In this document: positions 9,531 through 19,011 of the stretch, piece after piece | How the letters are laid out: each line of letters starts with the position of its first letter | Position numbering within the stretch: position 1 is the first letter of the stretch | Assembly: GCA_034003325.1 (NCBI GenBank) | Contig: JAVEYW010000004.1 | Span: 124,001 to 188,000 of the forward strand | DNA from: Desulfobacterales bacterium | Lineage (GTDB): Bacteria > Desulfobacterota > Desulfobacteria > Desulfobacterales > JAFDDL01 | Reading direction: 5' to 3' | Length of the DNA: 64,000 bases | Made by a program: the position numbers and the translations under genes | Notes under the pieces: generated by a model | Told to the model about the DNA's origin: nothing | The model's input: the letters and a program-made list of their open reading frames with translations, nothing else | The model's database searches: none

Positions 9531-10519
9531 GGCCCCTGCCCTATCGCCGCAGTCCCGATCGCATCGGCGTTATAATTCACCCCCAAGGCATTCATCACCT
9601 TGATATTGCACCAGACTTTAAATTCCGGGGGCTCATTGCCGCATGCCCCCCCTTTTAACCGTTCCAGCAAAAGGCGTCCCGTCTGTTTACCGATGCCCTT
9701 ATAATCGAACAAATAGCAAAGCGACGCCCCGTTTTCATAAAAAAACCGGTTGAAACCGATCACCGGAACCGCTTTGGCGATGGCCTCCTTGATAATAAAC
9801 GGCACCAGACTTTCGGAGATCACGGTCTGGTCCGGAATCATCCACAGGGCATCTATTTTTTCGCGGTTTCGCTGCAAGATCGTCGCAATATCTTTCCGGT
9901 CCGCCACTTCGAGCGGCATAATCGTGAGCCCTAACAACAGGCCCACCCGCCTTGCTTCGCCAGAGAATACGGCATTATATTCCGGGTTGTATATCAATCC
10001 GATGCGATGGGTTGAAGGCAGAACCTGTTTGATAATCCGAAGTTGACTTTCTATGGGAATATTCAGAGAAATACCACAATCGGTCTGCTGAAGCGGCAAG
10101 GCTTTTTCAGGATTCAGCACCATGGTGAATATTTTTTTCTCATCGGCGATTGAAAGGTCCTTCCAAAGCAGATGCGCCGCTTCCGGGCCGACCGCAATAA
10201 AAACCGTTGCATCGTCGGCTTCTGCCAGGCGTTTTGTCAGCATCTCCCTGCTTTTTCCCGATTCATTGTCGAGAAAAACAGGGATCGTCTGAATGCCCAT
10301 TTCCGCAGACAGGGTTTCCGCCAGCGCTTCCAGCGCTTCGACATAAGGTCTGATTCTAAGTGAAACAACGGCGATGGCCTTATCGATGGGTTTCTCGAAT
10401 CCGTAAGCAGCAAAAGCCCCCATAAACAATAGACAAACGCTAATTCCTATGGCTTTTAGCCGAAACACGCTATGGTTGCTTAAAAAATGCAAAAGCGGCA
10501 ATACGCCTCTCGGATTCAA
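9527..10519 (-). CDS. Periplasmic ABC-type substrate-binding protein (PF04392-like)
   Basis: A secreted two-lobed binding protein of the ABC_sub_bind/TrpX-like group (VVSLRIRPYVEALEAL, FIAVGPEAAHLLWKD, IGLIYNPEYNAVFSGEARR, VPVIGFNRFFYENGASLCYLFDY). Hydrophobic residues 24-42 are a signal peptide or anchor. The frame opens with TTG at 10519; a GTG at codon 18 would give a cleaner signal sequence, so the start is uncertain. No ABC permease or ATPase gene follows: instead the next genes are a histidine kinase, its regulator and a TonB receptor. In such an arrangement the protein most likely works as the ligand-binding partner of the kinase rather than as a transport component (inference). Confidence 0.85.
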   Translation of the reverse strand: MNPRGVLPLLHFLSNHSVFRLKAIGISVCLLFMGAFAAYGFEKPIDKAIAVVSLRIRPYVEALEALAETLSAEMGIQTIPVFLDNESGKSREMLTKRLAEADDATVFIAVGPEAAHLLWKDLSIADEKKIFTMVLNPEKALPLQQTDCGISLNIPIESQLRIIKQVLPSTHRIGLIYNPEYNAVFSGEARRVGLLLGLTIMPLEVADRKDIATILQRNREKIDALWMIPDQTVISESLVPFIIKEAIAKAVPVIGFNRFFYENGASLCYLFDYKGIGKQTGRLLLERLKGGACGNEPPEFKVWCNIKVMNALGVNYNADAIGTAAIGQGP

Positions 10520-10540
10520 GGACTGAGAATCTTCCCATCG

Positions 10541-10699
10541 TCATGAATCTATTTGAGTTACGAACCCTCTCATCAGGCTATGATTTTCAGAAAGACGGGA
10601 ACCGAACAGAAACACCATTACGGTCTCCTTATCAACAAGCGACAAAACAACGTCTTTTAATAAAGCGAGATATTTTTCATCGTATGAAGAAACCGGCAT
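10541..10699 (-). pseudogene. Truncated MNT-type nucleotidyltransferase remnant
   Basis: The first 36 or so residues (MPVSSYDEKYLALLKDVV... ending VFLFGSRLSENH) match the start of minimal nucleotidyltransferases (HEPN/MNT antitoxin class), including the GSR of the GSxxRG...DxD motif. The metal-binding DxD half and everything after it is gone, and the frame stops shortly afterwards. A palindrome CCGGCTTTGCCGG-type copy lies just upstream. It is probably a relic of a toxin-antitoxin module; no HEPN partner is visible nearby. Confidence 0.45.
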
Positions 10700-10801
10700 G
10701 AATCTTTTTCCTAATCCGGCAAAGCCGGAAGCTTGACGGCTGGGCGGCCAACGACCTTTTCCAACAATGCGCGTTGTGCATGGATCCAACCGATAAAACA
10801 T

Positions 10802-11346
10802 GCTGACATCACCGGGGATCGGTTAGCGTCCACGAGGCGGGCGGAGAGGTAACGTGAAGATAGCTCCGCATGGTGGGTTCCGGTCTGGACAAAAAAATAC
10901 CCAATGGAATCAACCCGCTGAACTATGCATTGCTGCCAACCCGAACGCTTGCTAAAAAGCCTGGGTGAGCTTTAACGGAAACCGAGTGATAACCATTCGG
11001 TTTTTATGGTAAATATTAATTAAACGTCGGAATTTCGGCTGAATACTATCGGAAATGCTATTGGGTGTCAAGGGCAATAAAATCGCAACATATTGTGTTA
11101 GCAGGGAATTAGACCCTTTACCAGAAACATGCACGCCTTTGCGTCTATATTCGTCGAAGGTGAAAGATGGTGTTTATGCATCCCAGCATTCCAGCATCCC
11201 AGCATCCGGCTTTGCCGGATTAGGTGCACGGCGCAGTTCAGTTACATCGTTCGTTGAAGGAACCACAAGCGAGATGGAAGATTTTCCGGAAAAAGGCCAC
11301 CCCTCTTTCCATCAAACCCCAATAAACGACCTATTCCCCGATGGGA
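10802..11346. other. Intergenic stretch without a recognisable gene
   Basis: About 550 bp between the nucleotidyltransferase relic and the ComEA-like gene. It holds tandem CCCAGCAT-type words (about 11178-11205) and one copy of the short palindrome ending in GCCGGATTAGG (about 11204-11223). Open frames here are short, lack ribosome sites and resemble nothing I recognise. Confidence 0.5.
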
Positions 11347-11658
11347 TCATTTCTTGGTGGGAAGAGAACCCACGGTAATCATTTCCTTGTTCTTTTCATA
11401 CATGGCATTGCCGATGCCCTTGACCTTCATGATATCGGCGGGCGTTTGAAACGGCCCGTTGGCGGTGCGATGGGCGACAATTTTTTCAGCAATCACTTTA
11501 CCGACACCGTTCAGGTAGGTAAGCTCCTCGGCGGATGCCGAGTTGATATCGATTTTCCCGTTTGAAGCGTTCGTGTCGGGTTCGGCAGCAACATTCATGG
11601 AAAGAAACATCACCATAGACAGCACCATGACAACAGACAGAGCGGTTTTTTTCATCAT
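11347..11658 (-). CDS. ComEA-like helix-hairpin-helix protein
   Basis: A small exported protein of 103 residues. Residues 1-25 are a signal peptide (MMKKTALSVVMVLSMVMFL... AAE); residues about 37-97 form two helix-hairpin-helix motifs (IDINSASAEELTYLNGVGKVIAEKIV and ADIMKVKGIGNAMYEKNK). This domain binds DNA non-specifically and is the C-terminal module of ComEA, the competence DNA receptor. Here it stands alone with a signal peptide instead of a membrane anchor, a form widespread in Proteobacteria. The start at 11658 is chosen because AAAGGAG lies 9-10 nt upstream and the signal peptide then begins correctly. No other competence gene is close, so a role in DNA uptake is only possible. Confidence 0.85.
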   Translation of the reverse strand: MMKKTALSVVMVLSMVMFLSMNVAAEPDTNASNGKIDINSASAEELTYLNGVGKVIAEKIVAHRTANGPFQTPADIMKVKGIGNAMYEKNKEMITVGSLPTKK

Positions 11659-12265
11659 GTTTAATTTCTCCTTTTTTTGAACAGCATAAGCTTCCACTAT
11701 CAGTAAGCACGAGGTGGCCTTTTCCAGCAGCAACACAATCATTTTCCTTGTGATTCTCAGTGGGGAAAGCAGCAAAATGAGACATTTTTGAAGCGTGCGG
11801 TGTGCGACGAGCCGTCACACGGATATTGCGGTAGCAGGGCCGTTCCGGACAACGAGGCCACAGGATCGAGGGATCGATGCCGTTTGTGCAAGCGATAAAA
11901 GTTTTTCTCGTTTATTAATCTCCTTATGAATTGTCAAGCCCTTTTTTTATTCGGAGAAACCGCGTTGATGATGTCTGCGCCAAAGGCGGTTCCCCTGATA
12001 TCCTTTCATCCCATCCTCGCTTTTTTATATCTTTTTTGTTATACTGCCCAAAATAAAAACTGCCATGCAAGCATTCAACACCGTGTCATTCAGGCGGGTT
12101 CATTTTTTACGGGCAAAGGCCATACCGAAAACGCCCTACTTGAGCGGTTTTTCACCCGCACATTCAGGAAAGCATGGCCGAAGCGCTTTGGCCCTTACCG
12201 CGCGTTTCGAGCGCTTGAAATCAATATGAGGGTCACTCGACCCGATCAGAGAAAGAGAGGGCAGC
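11659..12265. other. Non-coding stretch upstream of the enoyl-CoA hydratase gene
   Basis: About 600 bp with divergent orientation of the flanking genes (ComEA-like to the left, hydratase to the right), so both promoters should lie here. I see AT-rich runs near 11890-12060 but no motif that I can assign with confidence, and no frame with a good ribosome site. Confidence 0.4.
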
Positions 12266-13030
12266 ATGATCCATGAGTGCATTATCCTGGAAAAACATGC
12301 CGGGGTCGCCATCATTACCCTCAACCGGCCCGAGGTGCTAAACGCCATGAACCGGCAGATGTGGAAGGAGCTTGCATCCGCGTTGCCTGACGTTGAAGCC
12401 GACACCGGCATAAACGCCCTGGTCCTGACCGGCGCGGGCAGAGCCTTTTCCACAGGCGCCGATTTAAAGGAATCCAAAACAAGACGCCCGGAAGACTACA
12501 GAGCCTATCTTGAAACCTTGCAGGAAACCTCCCGAAAGCTGATTCGGTTCGAAAAACCGACCATTGCCGCCATAAACGGGTATGCCTTGGGCTCCGGGTA
12601 TGAGCTGGCGCTGGCATGCGATATTCGCCTGGCGGCACTGAACGCGCAGATCGGCTCACCGGAAGCCAAGGTAACCTCTTCGGTAACCGGCGGCGCCATG
12701 CGCCTGCTTCAGGAGTTGGTGGGCCCGGCGAAAGCACGGGAGTTGTTGTTTACCGCGGAAAATATCAGCGGCGAAGAGGCGGCCCGCATCGGCCTTGTCA
12801 ACAAGGCGGTGCCGCCGGAGAAATTACTGCCTGAATCCCTGGCGATGGCGGCAAAAATTGCCCAAAACTCGGCCTTTTCAATTAAAATGATTAAAAAAGG
12901 GTTGTTAATGGCGAGCGGCGAGGCAAGTCTGGAAACGCTCATGAATTTTGAAGTCGAGGCTTGCCTGGCATGTGTTTCCACGCAGGAGCGCGTCGCATCG
13001 CTCATCAGCTTCGAAGATAGAAAAAGATAA
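12266..13030 (+). CDS. Enoyl-CoA hydratase/isomerase family protein
   Basis: A crotonase-fold cytoplasmic enzyme of 254 residues, the usual length for hydration of 2-enoyl-CoA. The N-terminus VAIITLNRPEVLNAMN, the oxyanion segments FSTGADLKES and INGYALGSGYELALACDIR are canonical. Both acidic residues corresponding to the hydratase pair appear retained: Glu in IGSPEAKV and Glu in KARELLFT. An AGAGAGGG ribosome site precedes the ATG. It ends 16 nt before an ADP-forming acyl-CoA synthetase, so the pair forms an operon; together they suggest formation of a CoA thioester and a beta-oxidation type hydration, or conversely recovery of ATP from an acyl-CoA product. The acyl substrate is not predictable. 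Confidence 0.9.
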   Translation: MIHECIILEKHAGVAIITLNRPEVLNAMNRQMWKELASALPDVEADTGINALVLTGAGRAFSTGADLKESKTRRPEDYRAYLETLQETSRKLIRFEKPTIAAINGYALGSGYELALACDIRLAALNAQIGSPEAKVTSSVTGGAMRLLQELVGPAKARELLFTAENISGEEAARIGLVNKAVPPEKLLPESLAMAAKIAQNSAFSIKMIKKGLLMASGEASLETLMNFEVEACLACVSTQERVASLISFEDRKR

Positions 13031-13046
13031 CCGGACTGGAGGACAC

Positions 13047-15272
13047 ATGGATTTAAGAAGAATATTGAATGCTGAGTCCGTGGCGATTGTGGGCGCCTCT
13101 AAAGTGGTAACCAAACGCGGGTATCAGGCAATCAAAACCCTTCTTGATGAAAAGTATGAGGGAAGTATTTATCCGGTCAACCCAAAGGAAAAGCGCGTAT
13201 TGGGCCTTACCTGCTATCCGGATCTTGCCGCCATTCCGGGCGTTGTCGATATCGCATTGATTACCACACCGGCCCACACCGTTCCGGAGTTGCTAAAGGC
13301 CTGCGGCCAAAAAGGCATCGCCGGAGCCGTGATCATTGCGGGTGGATTCAGGGAGACGGGCGAAGAAGGGGTGCAGCTCGAAAATCAAATTATCGAGAGC
13401 GCGCGGCAGCACAAGGTGCGACTGATCGGCCCCAACACCTCCGGTATGATGAACTTAAAGACGAACCTCAATCTGGTGGGGCTCAAGGGTACCCGAAGCG
13501 GCGACATCGCGCTGCTGTCTCAAAGCGGGAATATGGCCTTGAGCCTAATCACAGAGGCCAAAATCAAAAGCCTGAAGGGGTATTCCTATTATGTCGGCGT
13601 CGGCAATGAGGCGGATATTCGATTTCATGAGTATCTGGAATTTTTCAGGCAGGATCCGGGCACCCGGGCCATCGTTATGTATGTTGAGGGGATGCACCAG
13701 GGCCGGGAGTTTTTGATCCAAGCCTATAAAACAACCATCGATAAGCCCATTATTTTACTCAAAAGCGGCCGGTCGTCCAAGGGAAAACAGTCCGCCGGAT
13801 CGCATACCGGCGCACTGGCCGGTATTTCGGAAGTTTCAAACACTGCTTTCAGGCGGGCCGGAATTGTGGTCATTGAAAATTCCGATGAACTCTTCCCGGC
13901 CGCGGAAACGCTTTCCAGCCTGCCGCCCATTCGCAACAACAGCGTCGCCATTCTGGCAGACGGCGGCGGACACGCCACGATTGCCGCCGATCTGTTAACC
14001 GATCTGGGCATGCACATTCCGGAATTAAATGAAAAAACACAAGCGAAGCTCAGAAAGATTCTTCCGGCCGGAGCCGCAGTGCGAAATCCGGTGGATGTGG
14101 CCGGCGGCACGGATGCGGAACCCGCCCTGATGGCCGAGTGCGCCAAAATCATCATGAAAGATCCCCAAGTGGGCGGCCTTTTAATTGCCGGTCTATTCGG
14201 CGGTTACGGCATTCGCTTTTCAGAAACCCTGTCTCTTCAGGAAGAAGATGCGGCGCACCAGATGGGAAAAATTGTTAAAAAACAGGAGAAGCCCATTATC
14301 GTCCATAGCCTGTATACCTTTGAAAAACCGCACTCGCTGCATTTACTTCGCTATTATAATATTCCGGTGTATGACTCTCTGGACATCGCCTGCAAATGCA
14401 TCGGCGTATTGGGCCAATACGGTGAATACCTGAGAAGCTATCATGCCAAAACCAATTTCATTCTGAATCCCGACGCCAAAAGAAAACCCCAGGGCGTCAG
14501 CCTGATTGAGGAAGCCAGGCAACGCGGCAACGGCCTGCTGCTGGAAATTGAGGGAAAACAGCTTTTGGCACTCCACGGCGCGCCCATAGCCCTGGATAAA
14601 AGCCTGACGCCAAACGGCCGAAACGCGAAGGCATCGCGTCATGCCGACAAGCTTCATTGCCGTTCCTTTCTGGCCAAAACCGCCGACGAAGCCGTGAATA
14701 TCGCAAAACACATAGACAGCGCTGTTGCCATGAAAATCATCTCGCCGGACATTTTGCACAAGAGCGACGCCAAAGGCGTTCGCCTGAATATACGGACGGA
14801 AAAAGAAATTCGGGATGCCTTTAAAAGCATCATGGAACATGCCCGGCAATACGCACCCCATGCGGATATTCGAGGCGTCTCCATCTCTCCCATGGCCAGC
14901 GCGGGACTGGAAGTGATTATCGGCACCAAAATCGATGACCAGTTCGGGCCTGTCATCATGTACGGCTTGGGCGGCATCATGGTGGAAATTCTGAAAGATG
15001 TTTCCTTTCGGGTCGTGCCGATTTCCAGAAGATCCGCCAAAAAAATGATCGAGGATACAAAATCTTTTCCCATTCTCAATGGCGCCCGCGGGCAGGCGCC
15101 CTATGACAAAAAGGCGCTGGAGGATTTGCTGTTGACCTGCTCCGAAGTCGTCGAAAGCTATCCGGAAATACAGGAAATGGATTTAAACCCCGTTATCCTG
15201 CATGAAAAGGGACTGAGTATTGTGGATGTGCGGATTATCTTGAAAAAAATAACCGGTTGGGAATGCCATTAA
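13047..15272 (+). CDS. ADP-forming acyl-CoA synthetase (fused alpha-beta)
   Basis: A 741-residue acetate-CoA ligase (ADP-forming) type enzyme: acyl-CoA + ADP + Pi to acid + ATP + CoA, reversible. Order: CoA-binding Rossmann domain (1-130, SVAIVGASKV at 11-20), succinyl-CoA ligase-like domain with the phosphohistidine H253 in AGSHTGALAG, and a C-terminal ATP-grasp domain (about 500-741; ISPMASAGLEVIIG, YGLGGIMVEILKDVSFR). The alpha and beta parts are fused as in many bacteria. The start at 13047 follows a GGAGG site at 13038-13042; the longer frame would overlap the hydratase gene. In anaerobes these enzymes conserve energy at the end of acyl-CoA degradation; here that role is supported by the adjacent hydratase but the acyl group is unknown. 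Confidence 0.92.
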   Translation: MDLRRILNAESVAIVGASKVVTKRGYQAIKTLLDEKYEGSIYPVNPKEKRVLGLTCYPDLAAIPGVVDIALITTPAHTVPELLKACGQKGIAGAVIIAGGFRETGEEGVQLENQIIESARQHKVRLIGPNTSGMMNLKTNLNLVGLKGTRSGDIALLSQSGNMALSLITEAKIKSLKGYSYYVGVGNEADIRFHEYLEFFRQDPGTRAIVMYVEGMHQGREFLIQAYKTTIDKPIILLKSGRSSKGKQSAGSHTGALAGISEVSNTAFRRAGIVVIENSDELFPAAETLSSLPPIRNNSVAILADGGGHATIAADLLTDLGMHIPELNEKTQAKLRKILPAGAAVRNPVDVAGGTDAEPALMAECAKIIMKDPQVGGLLIAGLFGGYGIRFSETLSLQEEDAAHQMGKIVKKQEKPIIVHSLYTFEKPHSLHLLRYYNIPVYDSLDIACKCIGVLGQYGEYLRSYHAKTNFILNPDAKRKPQGVSLIEEARQRGNGLLLEIEGKQLLALHGAPIALDKSLTPNGRNAKASRHADKLHCRSFLAKTADEAVNIAKHIDSAVAMKIISPDILHKSDAKGVRLNIRTEKEIRDAFKSIMEHARQYAPHADIRGVSISPMASAGLEVIIGTKIDDQFGPVIMYGLGGIMVEILKDVSFRVVPISRRSAKKMIEDTKSFPILNGARGQAPYDKKALEDLLLTCSEVVESYPEIQEMDLNPVILHEKGLSIVDVRIILKKITGWECH

Positions 15273-15334
15273 ACCGGCAGTCCCTCTAACGTGCATGGTT
15301 GAACCAAGAAGCGCCCCCTTAAGGTGCCTCAACG

Positions 15335-16432
15335 TTAATAATGAGTCTGTTTCATGCATGAACCTGAAGGCCCCTGCCCCAACGCCCTTTGCCGCAGCAA
15401 ATGATCCGCCAGCACCAGGCTGACCATGGCTTCACAGACGACGTTGATTCTGGGAATGGCCGAAATGTCGTGGCGGCCTTTGATACTCAGCGTTTTGGGG
15501 TGATTCGACCGGTCGATGGTATGTTGCTCTATTTGAATGGAGGGAATCGGTTTGACCGCCACCCGCGCGATGATGTCATCCCCATTGGAAATTCCCGCGA
15601 GAATGCCGCCGGCATGATTCGTGGCAAACCCCTCGGGCGTTATCGGGTCATTGTTTTCAGATCCCAGCATGCCAGCGGCGTTAAATCCGGCGCCGATCTC
15701 GACCCCTTTTACCGCGCCGATGCCCATTAAAGCGCCGGCCAAAGCCGCGTCCAATTTATCAAATACAGGTTCCCCTAAGCCGGACGGCATCCCCTTGACC
15801 CGAATCTCCACTACCCCGCCGATCGAATCCCCCTTTTTCTTCACGTCCGCAACCCGCTGGGCCATCTCGGGCACCACCGACCTATCCGGGCAGCCGAATT
15901 CGTTTTTATCCACCTCTTCCAAGTCCCGTCGCGCGGCCCGAATGCCGCCCAGCTCAATCGTACAGGCTGATACGGTGATGGTTTCTTGCGCCAGAAGCAC
16001 ATTGGAAACGGCTCCTGCCGCCACCCGGCCGACGGTCTCGCGGGCGGACGCCCGGCCGCCGCCCCGCCAGTCCCGAATGCCGTATTTCGCCTGGTAGGTA
16101 AAATCCCCGTGACCAGGCCGGTAAATATCGGCCATCTCTTCATAGGCACTGGATCTGGCGTCTTTGTTATGCACCATGATCAGAATGGGGGTGCCCGTGG
16201 TAACGCCGTTAAAAACACCGGACAGAATTATGGCCTGGTCGGGTTCTTTTCGAGGGGTGCTGGCGGCGGAGCGCCCGGGACGCCGCCGGTCCAGCATCCG
16301 TTGAATGGTCTCTTCGCTCAACGGCAGATGGGGCGGGCAGCCGTCCACCACAACGCCGACGGCTTTTCCGTGAGACTCCCCCCAGGTCGTTATTCTAAAC
16401 AGCGTGCCAAACGTGCTGCCGGCCATACTCAT
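15335..16432 (-). CDS. aroC: Chorismate synthase
   Basis: Converts 5-enolpyruvylshikimate 3-phosphate to chorismate with reduced FMN. The 365 residues are full length. Signatures: [18 protein letters not shown] at the N-terminus (first chorismate synthase motif, catalytic His), DRRRPGRS near 48-55, [19 protein letters not shown] near 124-142, and [16 protein letters not shown] near 281-296. It is the last gene of the minus-strand aromatic operon, about 135 bp after aroA. An ATG two codons later (16426) is slightly better spaced from the AAAGGA ribosome site and may be the true start. Confidence 0.97.
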   Translation of the reverse strand: MSMAGSTFGTLFRITTWGESHGKAVGVVVDGCPPHLPLSEETIQRMLDRRRPGRSAASTPRKEPDQAIILSGVFNGVTTGTPILIMVHNKDARSSAYEEMADIYRPGHGDFTYQAKYGIRDWRGGGRASARETVGRVAAGAVSNVLLAQETITVSACTIELGGIRAARRDLEEVDKNEFGCPDRSVVPEMAQRVADVKKKGDSIGGVVEIRVKGMPSGLGEPVFDKLDAALAGALMGIGAVKGVEIGAGFNAAGMLGSENNDPITPEGFATNHAGGILAGISNGDDIIARVAVKPIPSIQIEQHTIDRSNHPKTLSIKGRHDISAIPRINVVCEAMVSLVLADHLLRQRALGQGPSGSCMKQTHY

Positions 16433-16467
16433 TTCCTTTCACCCGCGATCGACGCGCGGGGTAACTC

Positions 16468-16520
16468 GTGTACGTAAACGTAAATGTGCGCGTGTACGTT
16501 TACGTGCACGAAGTACCGCA
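16468..16520. repeat. Inverted repeat between aroA and aroC
   Basis: A stretch of alternating TACG/GTGC words in which ACGTAAACG (near 16475) is matched by CGTTTACGT (near 16496) further on, allowing a hairpin in the aroA-aroC spacer. There is no U-run, so it is more likely an RNA processing or stability element than a terminator. Confidence 0.4.
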
Positions 16521-16566
16521 TCGTTGTTCTTTTCGTGCTCGAACCAGCGCGGACTGGGGGTGGGGG

Positions 16567-17832
16567 TTAACTTTTATAGAGAGTCTCAAGCACATCCCAG
16601 AAATCAGGAAAAGATTTTCCCACACACCCTTCGTTCTTGATTATGATCCCCGGCACTTTCAAGCCGGCCATGGCGAAACTCATCGCAATGCGGTGATCCT
16701 CATAAGTCTCTATTTCGGCGCCTTTCGGACTGCCACCCACGATGGTCATGCCCGAATCCGTGCAATCCGCATCAATGCCCATGCGATTGAGTTCCGTCAC
16801 AACGGCGCCGAGCCGGTCGCTTTCCTTTGCCTTTAAGTGCGCCACATTGCGAATCGTCGTGGTTCCTTTGGCAAAGGCGGCCACCACGGCAAGGGTCGGC
16901 ACGACATCCGGCATATCGGACATATCCACATCCACGCCGGTTAGATCATGGCCGGTGATGCAAATGCCGTCCGATTCTTCCAACACATGGCACCCCATGG
17001 CCGCCAGCACATCGATAAATCGCACATCCCCTTGCCGGGTACGCCGGCTCGTGCCGTTTACTTTTACGGATTTACCGCAAATCGCGGCAGCCCCCCAGAA
17101 ATAGCTCGCCTGCGAGCAGTCGGGTTCCACGGCATAGGTGCCGGATCGATAGGTCTGTCCGCCGGCCACTCGAAAGCGCGTATACCCGTCCCGGTCCACC
17201 GGGACACCCAGCTGCGTCATGACTTCCAGGGTCATGTCCACGTACGGCTTGGACACCGGGCCCTCAATAATGTGAATATTCAGCCCTTCGGCCGTGTACG
17301 GCGCGAGAAGCAGCATGGAAGATAAGAATTGACTGCTGATGCCGCATTTCAATTGAACCTCGCCGCCCTTGATCCGATCGCCTTTGACATAAACCGGCGG
17401 GCAGCCGTTTTTTTCAATCGAATGGGCCTGCACGCCGATCTGGGTCAGCCCGTCCACCAGATCCTGAATCGGGCGCTCGCGCATGCGCTGCGTGCCGTCC
17501 AGAACATAGGGGCCTTTTCCCAGGGCGCAAATACCGGTCAACAATCGAAGGGAGGTGCCGGAATTGCCTAAATGAATCGGGCCAGCGACAGGCTCGAGGT
17601 TTCCGGATCGGCCGTGGACGGTAATTTCATTCGGCGCAATGTCCATCCGTATGCCCATTTGCCGCAACCCGCTTAAGGTCAGCATAGTATCTTCGCTTTT
17701 CAGCGGGTTGTTCACCCGGCAGAGGCCGTCCGACAACGCCGATGCAATCAAAATGCGATGGGTAAAGCTTTTGGATCCCGGCACGCAAATGTCACTGTTT
17801 TCTCGTACCGGTTGGGTTTCAATAGATTTCAT
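16567..17832 (-). CDS. aroA: 3-phosphoshikimate 1-carboxyvinyltransferase (EPSP synthase)
   Basis: Transfers the enolpyruvyl group from PEP to shikimate 3-phosphate. Visible signatures: VPGSKSFTHRILIASALSDG at the N-terminus (PEP/shikimate-binding Lys-Ser), LGNSGTSLRLLTG near 91-103, QFLSSMLLLAPY, the second-half motif KESDRLGAVVTELNRMG and EDHRIAMSFAMAGL. Length 421 is normal. The frame extends upstream to a GTG at 17841, but ATG 17832 is preceded by GGTGAG at a good distance and is preferred. It lies 36 nt downstream of pheA on the same strand, so it is co-transcribed with it. Confidence 0.97.
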   Translation of the reverse strand: MKSIETQPVRENSDICVPGSKSFTHRILIASALSDGLCRVNNPLKSEDTMLTLSGLRQMGIRMDIAPNEITVHGRSGNLEPVAGPIHLGNSGTSLRLLTGICALGKGPYVLDGTQRMRERPIQDLVDGLTQIGVQAHSIEKNGCPPVYVKGDRIKGGEVQLKCGISSQFLSSMLLLAPYTAEGLNIHIIEGPVSKPYVDMTLEVMTQLGVPVDRDGYTRFRVAGGQTYRSGTYAVEPDCSQASYFWGAAAICGKSVKVNGTSRRTRQGDVRFIDVLAAMGCHVLEESDGICITGHDLTGVDVDMSDMPDVVPTLAVVAAFAKGTTTIRNVAHLKAKESDRLGAVVTELNRMGIDADCTDSGMTIVGGSPKGAEIETYEDHRIAMSFAMAGLKVPGIIIKNEGCVGKSFPDFWDVLETLYKS

Positions 17833-17868
17833 GGATCTCACCGGGGTTATGGGGTTTTTGGGGTCGGG

Positions 17869-19002
17869 TCAGTCCTTTTCCGCCGGCGCCTGCGGGTAGG
17901 AGCCCAGATATTTCATAAAAAGGCAGTGGTTGCGCATGATGTCTACGGTCTCTTTCACTTCGGCCGACTCCATATGACCCTCCACATCCAGAAAAAAGCA
18001 GTAGCTCCAGTTTTCGTGCGGACTTGGGCGGGATTCCAGTTTCACCATATTGAGACCGGCCTCGGCGATGGGGGTCAGCGCCTTATACAAGGCACCTGGG
18101 GCGTGGGCGGTTACAAACATCAGAGAGGTCTTGTCCTTTCCGGTCGGCCGCGCGCCGGTTTTGCCGATCAGCAAAAATCGCGTGATATTGCGCGAAAAAT
18201 CCTCGATTTTCGAGGCCATGACCTGAAGATTGTACAACTGGGCCGCCTCGCTGCTGGCAATGGCGGCCGCGCCCTTTTCGGAAAGCGCCTTTTGAGCGGC
18301 CTCGGCCGTGCTTCGGCATTCCTGCATGGTCACGCCGGGCAGATATTTTTGCAGCCATTTACGGCACTGGGCAAGGGCCTGGGGATGAGAGTAAATGACC
18401 GTGACCTTTTCCAATGATCCGGCCGCAGACAGTAGATCGTGAGAAATGGTCAGGTACTTTTCCGCACATATTTTCAGCTCCGACTCATAAAACAGATCCA
18501 GGGTATAATTGACTGCCCCTTCGATGGAGTTTTCCACGGGAACCACCCCGAAATGGCACTGTTCTTTTTCCACGGCCTCAAAGACGTCCCGAATGCTCGC
18601 TCGCGGCATAAAGGTTGCCGCACGGCCGAAAAACCGGCGGGCCGCCAGATGGGTGTAGGTTGCTTCAGGCCCCAGATAAGACACGATCTGGGGTTGCTGA
18701 ATTTCTCTCGAGGTGCCGAAAATTTCCGCAAAAATAAGTTGCAGCGCCTTATTGGGAATCGGCCCTTCGTTCAATTTGAAAAGCCGGTTGATAATTTCGC
18801 TTTCCCGGGCGCTGTCAAGGACTTGTCTATTGCGGCGGCCTTTTAACTCACCGATTCCCTTGGCAAGATTGAGCCGCTCGTTGATCAGGAAAAGGATTTT
18901 TTCATCAATGGCGTCAATTCGTTCACGAAGGCTGTGAATATCCGCCTCACCAGGACTGCCGGCCCGACTCGATGCTTCGGTGCTGTTGTCTTCGCTCATC
19001 AT
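17869..19002 (-). CDS. pheA: Bifunctional chorismate mutase/prephenate dehydratase
   Basis: The P-protein of phenylalanine synthesis: chorismate to prephenate to phenylpyruvate. Domains in order: AroQ-type chorismate mutase (about 20-105; LRERIDAIDEKILFLINERL), prephenate dehydratase (about 108-285; VSYLGPEATYTHLAARRFFG, VVPVENSIEGAVNYTLD, TRFLLIG) and a C-terminal ACT domain (about 295-370) with ESRPSPHENWSYCFFLD, where the ESRP motif binds phenylalanine for feedback inhibition. It starts 9 nt after the stop of the dehydroquinate synthase II gene. Feedback control at the enzyme and attenuation at the operon leader would act together. Confidence 0.96.
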   Translation of the reverse strand: MMSEDNSTEASSRAGSPGEADIHSLRERIDAIDEKILFLINERLNLAKGIGELKGRRNRQVLDSARESEIINRLFKLNEGPIPNKALQLIFAEIFGTSREIQQPQIVSYLGPEATYTHLAARRFFGRAATFMPRASIRDVFEAVEKEQCHFGVVPVENSIEGAVNYTLDLFYESELKICAEKYLTISHDLLSAAGSLEKVTVIYSHPQALAQCRKWLQKYLPGVTMQECRSTAEAAQKALSEKGAAAIASSEAAQLYNLQVMASKIEDFSRNITRFLLIGKTGARPTGKDKTSLMFVTAHAPGALYKALTPIAEAGLNMVKLESRPSPHENWSYCFFLDVEGHMESAEVKETVDIMRNHCLFMKYLGSYPQAPAEKD

Positions 19003-19011
19003 TAAAAATCT

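Noticed and set aside
11170-11225. Tandem CCCAGCAT words as a CRISPR array
   Set aside because: Units are only about 9-10 bp, irregular, without spacers of constant length and without cas genes.
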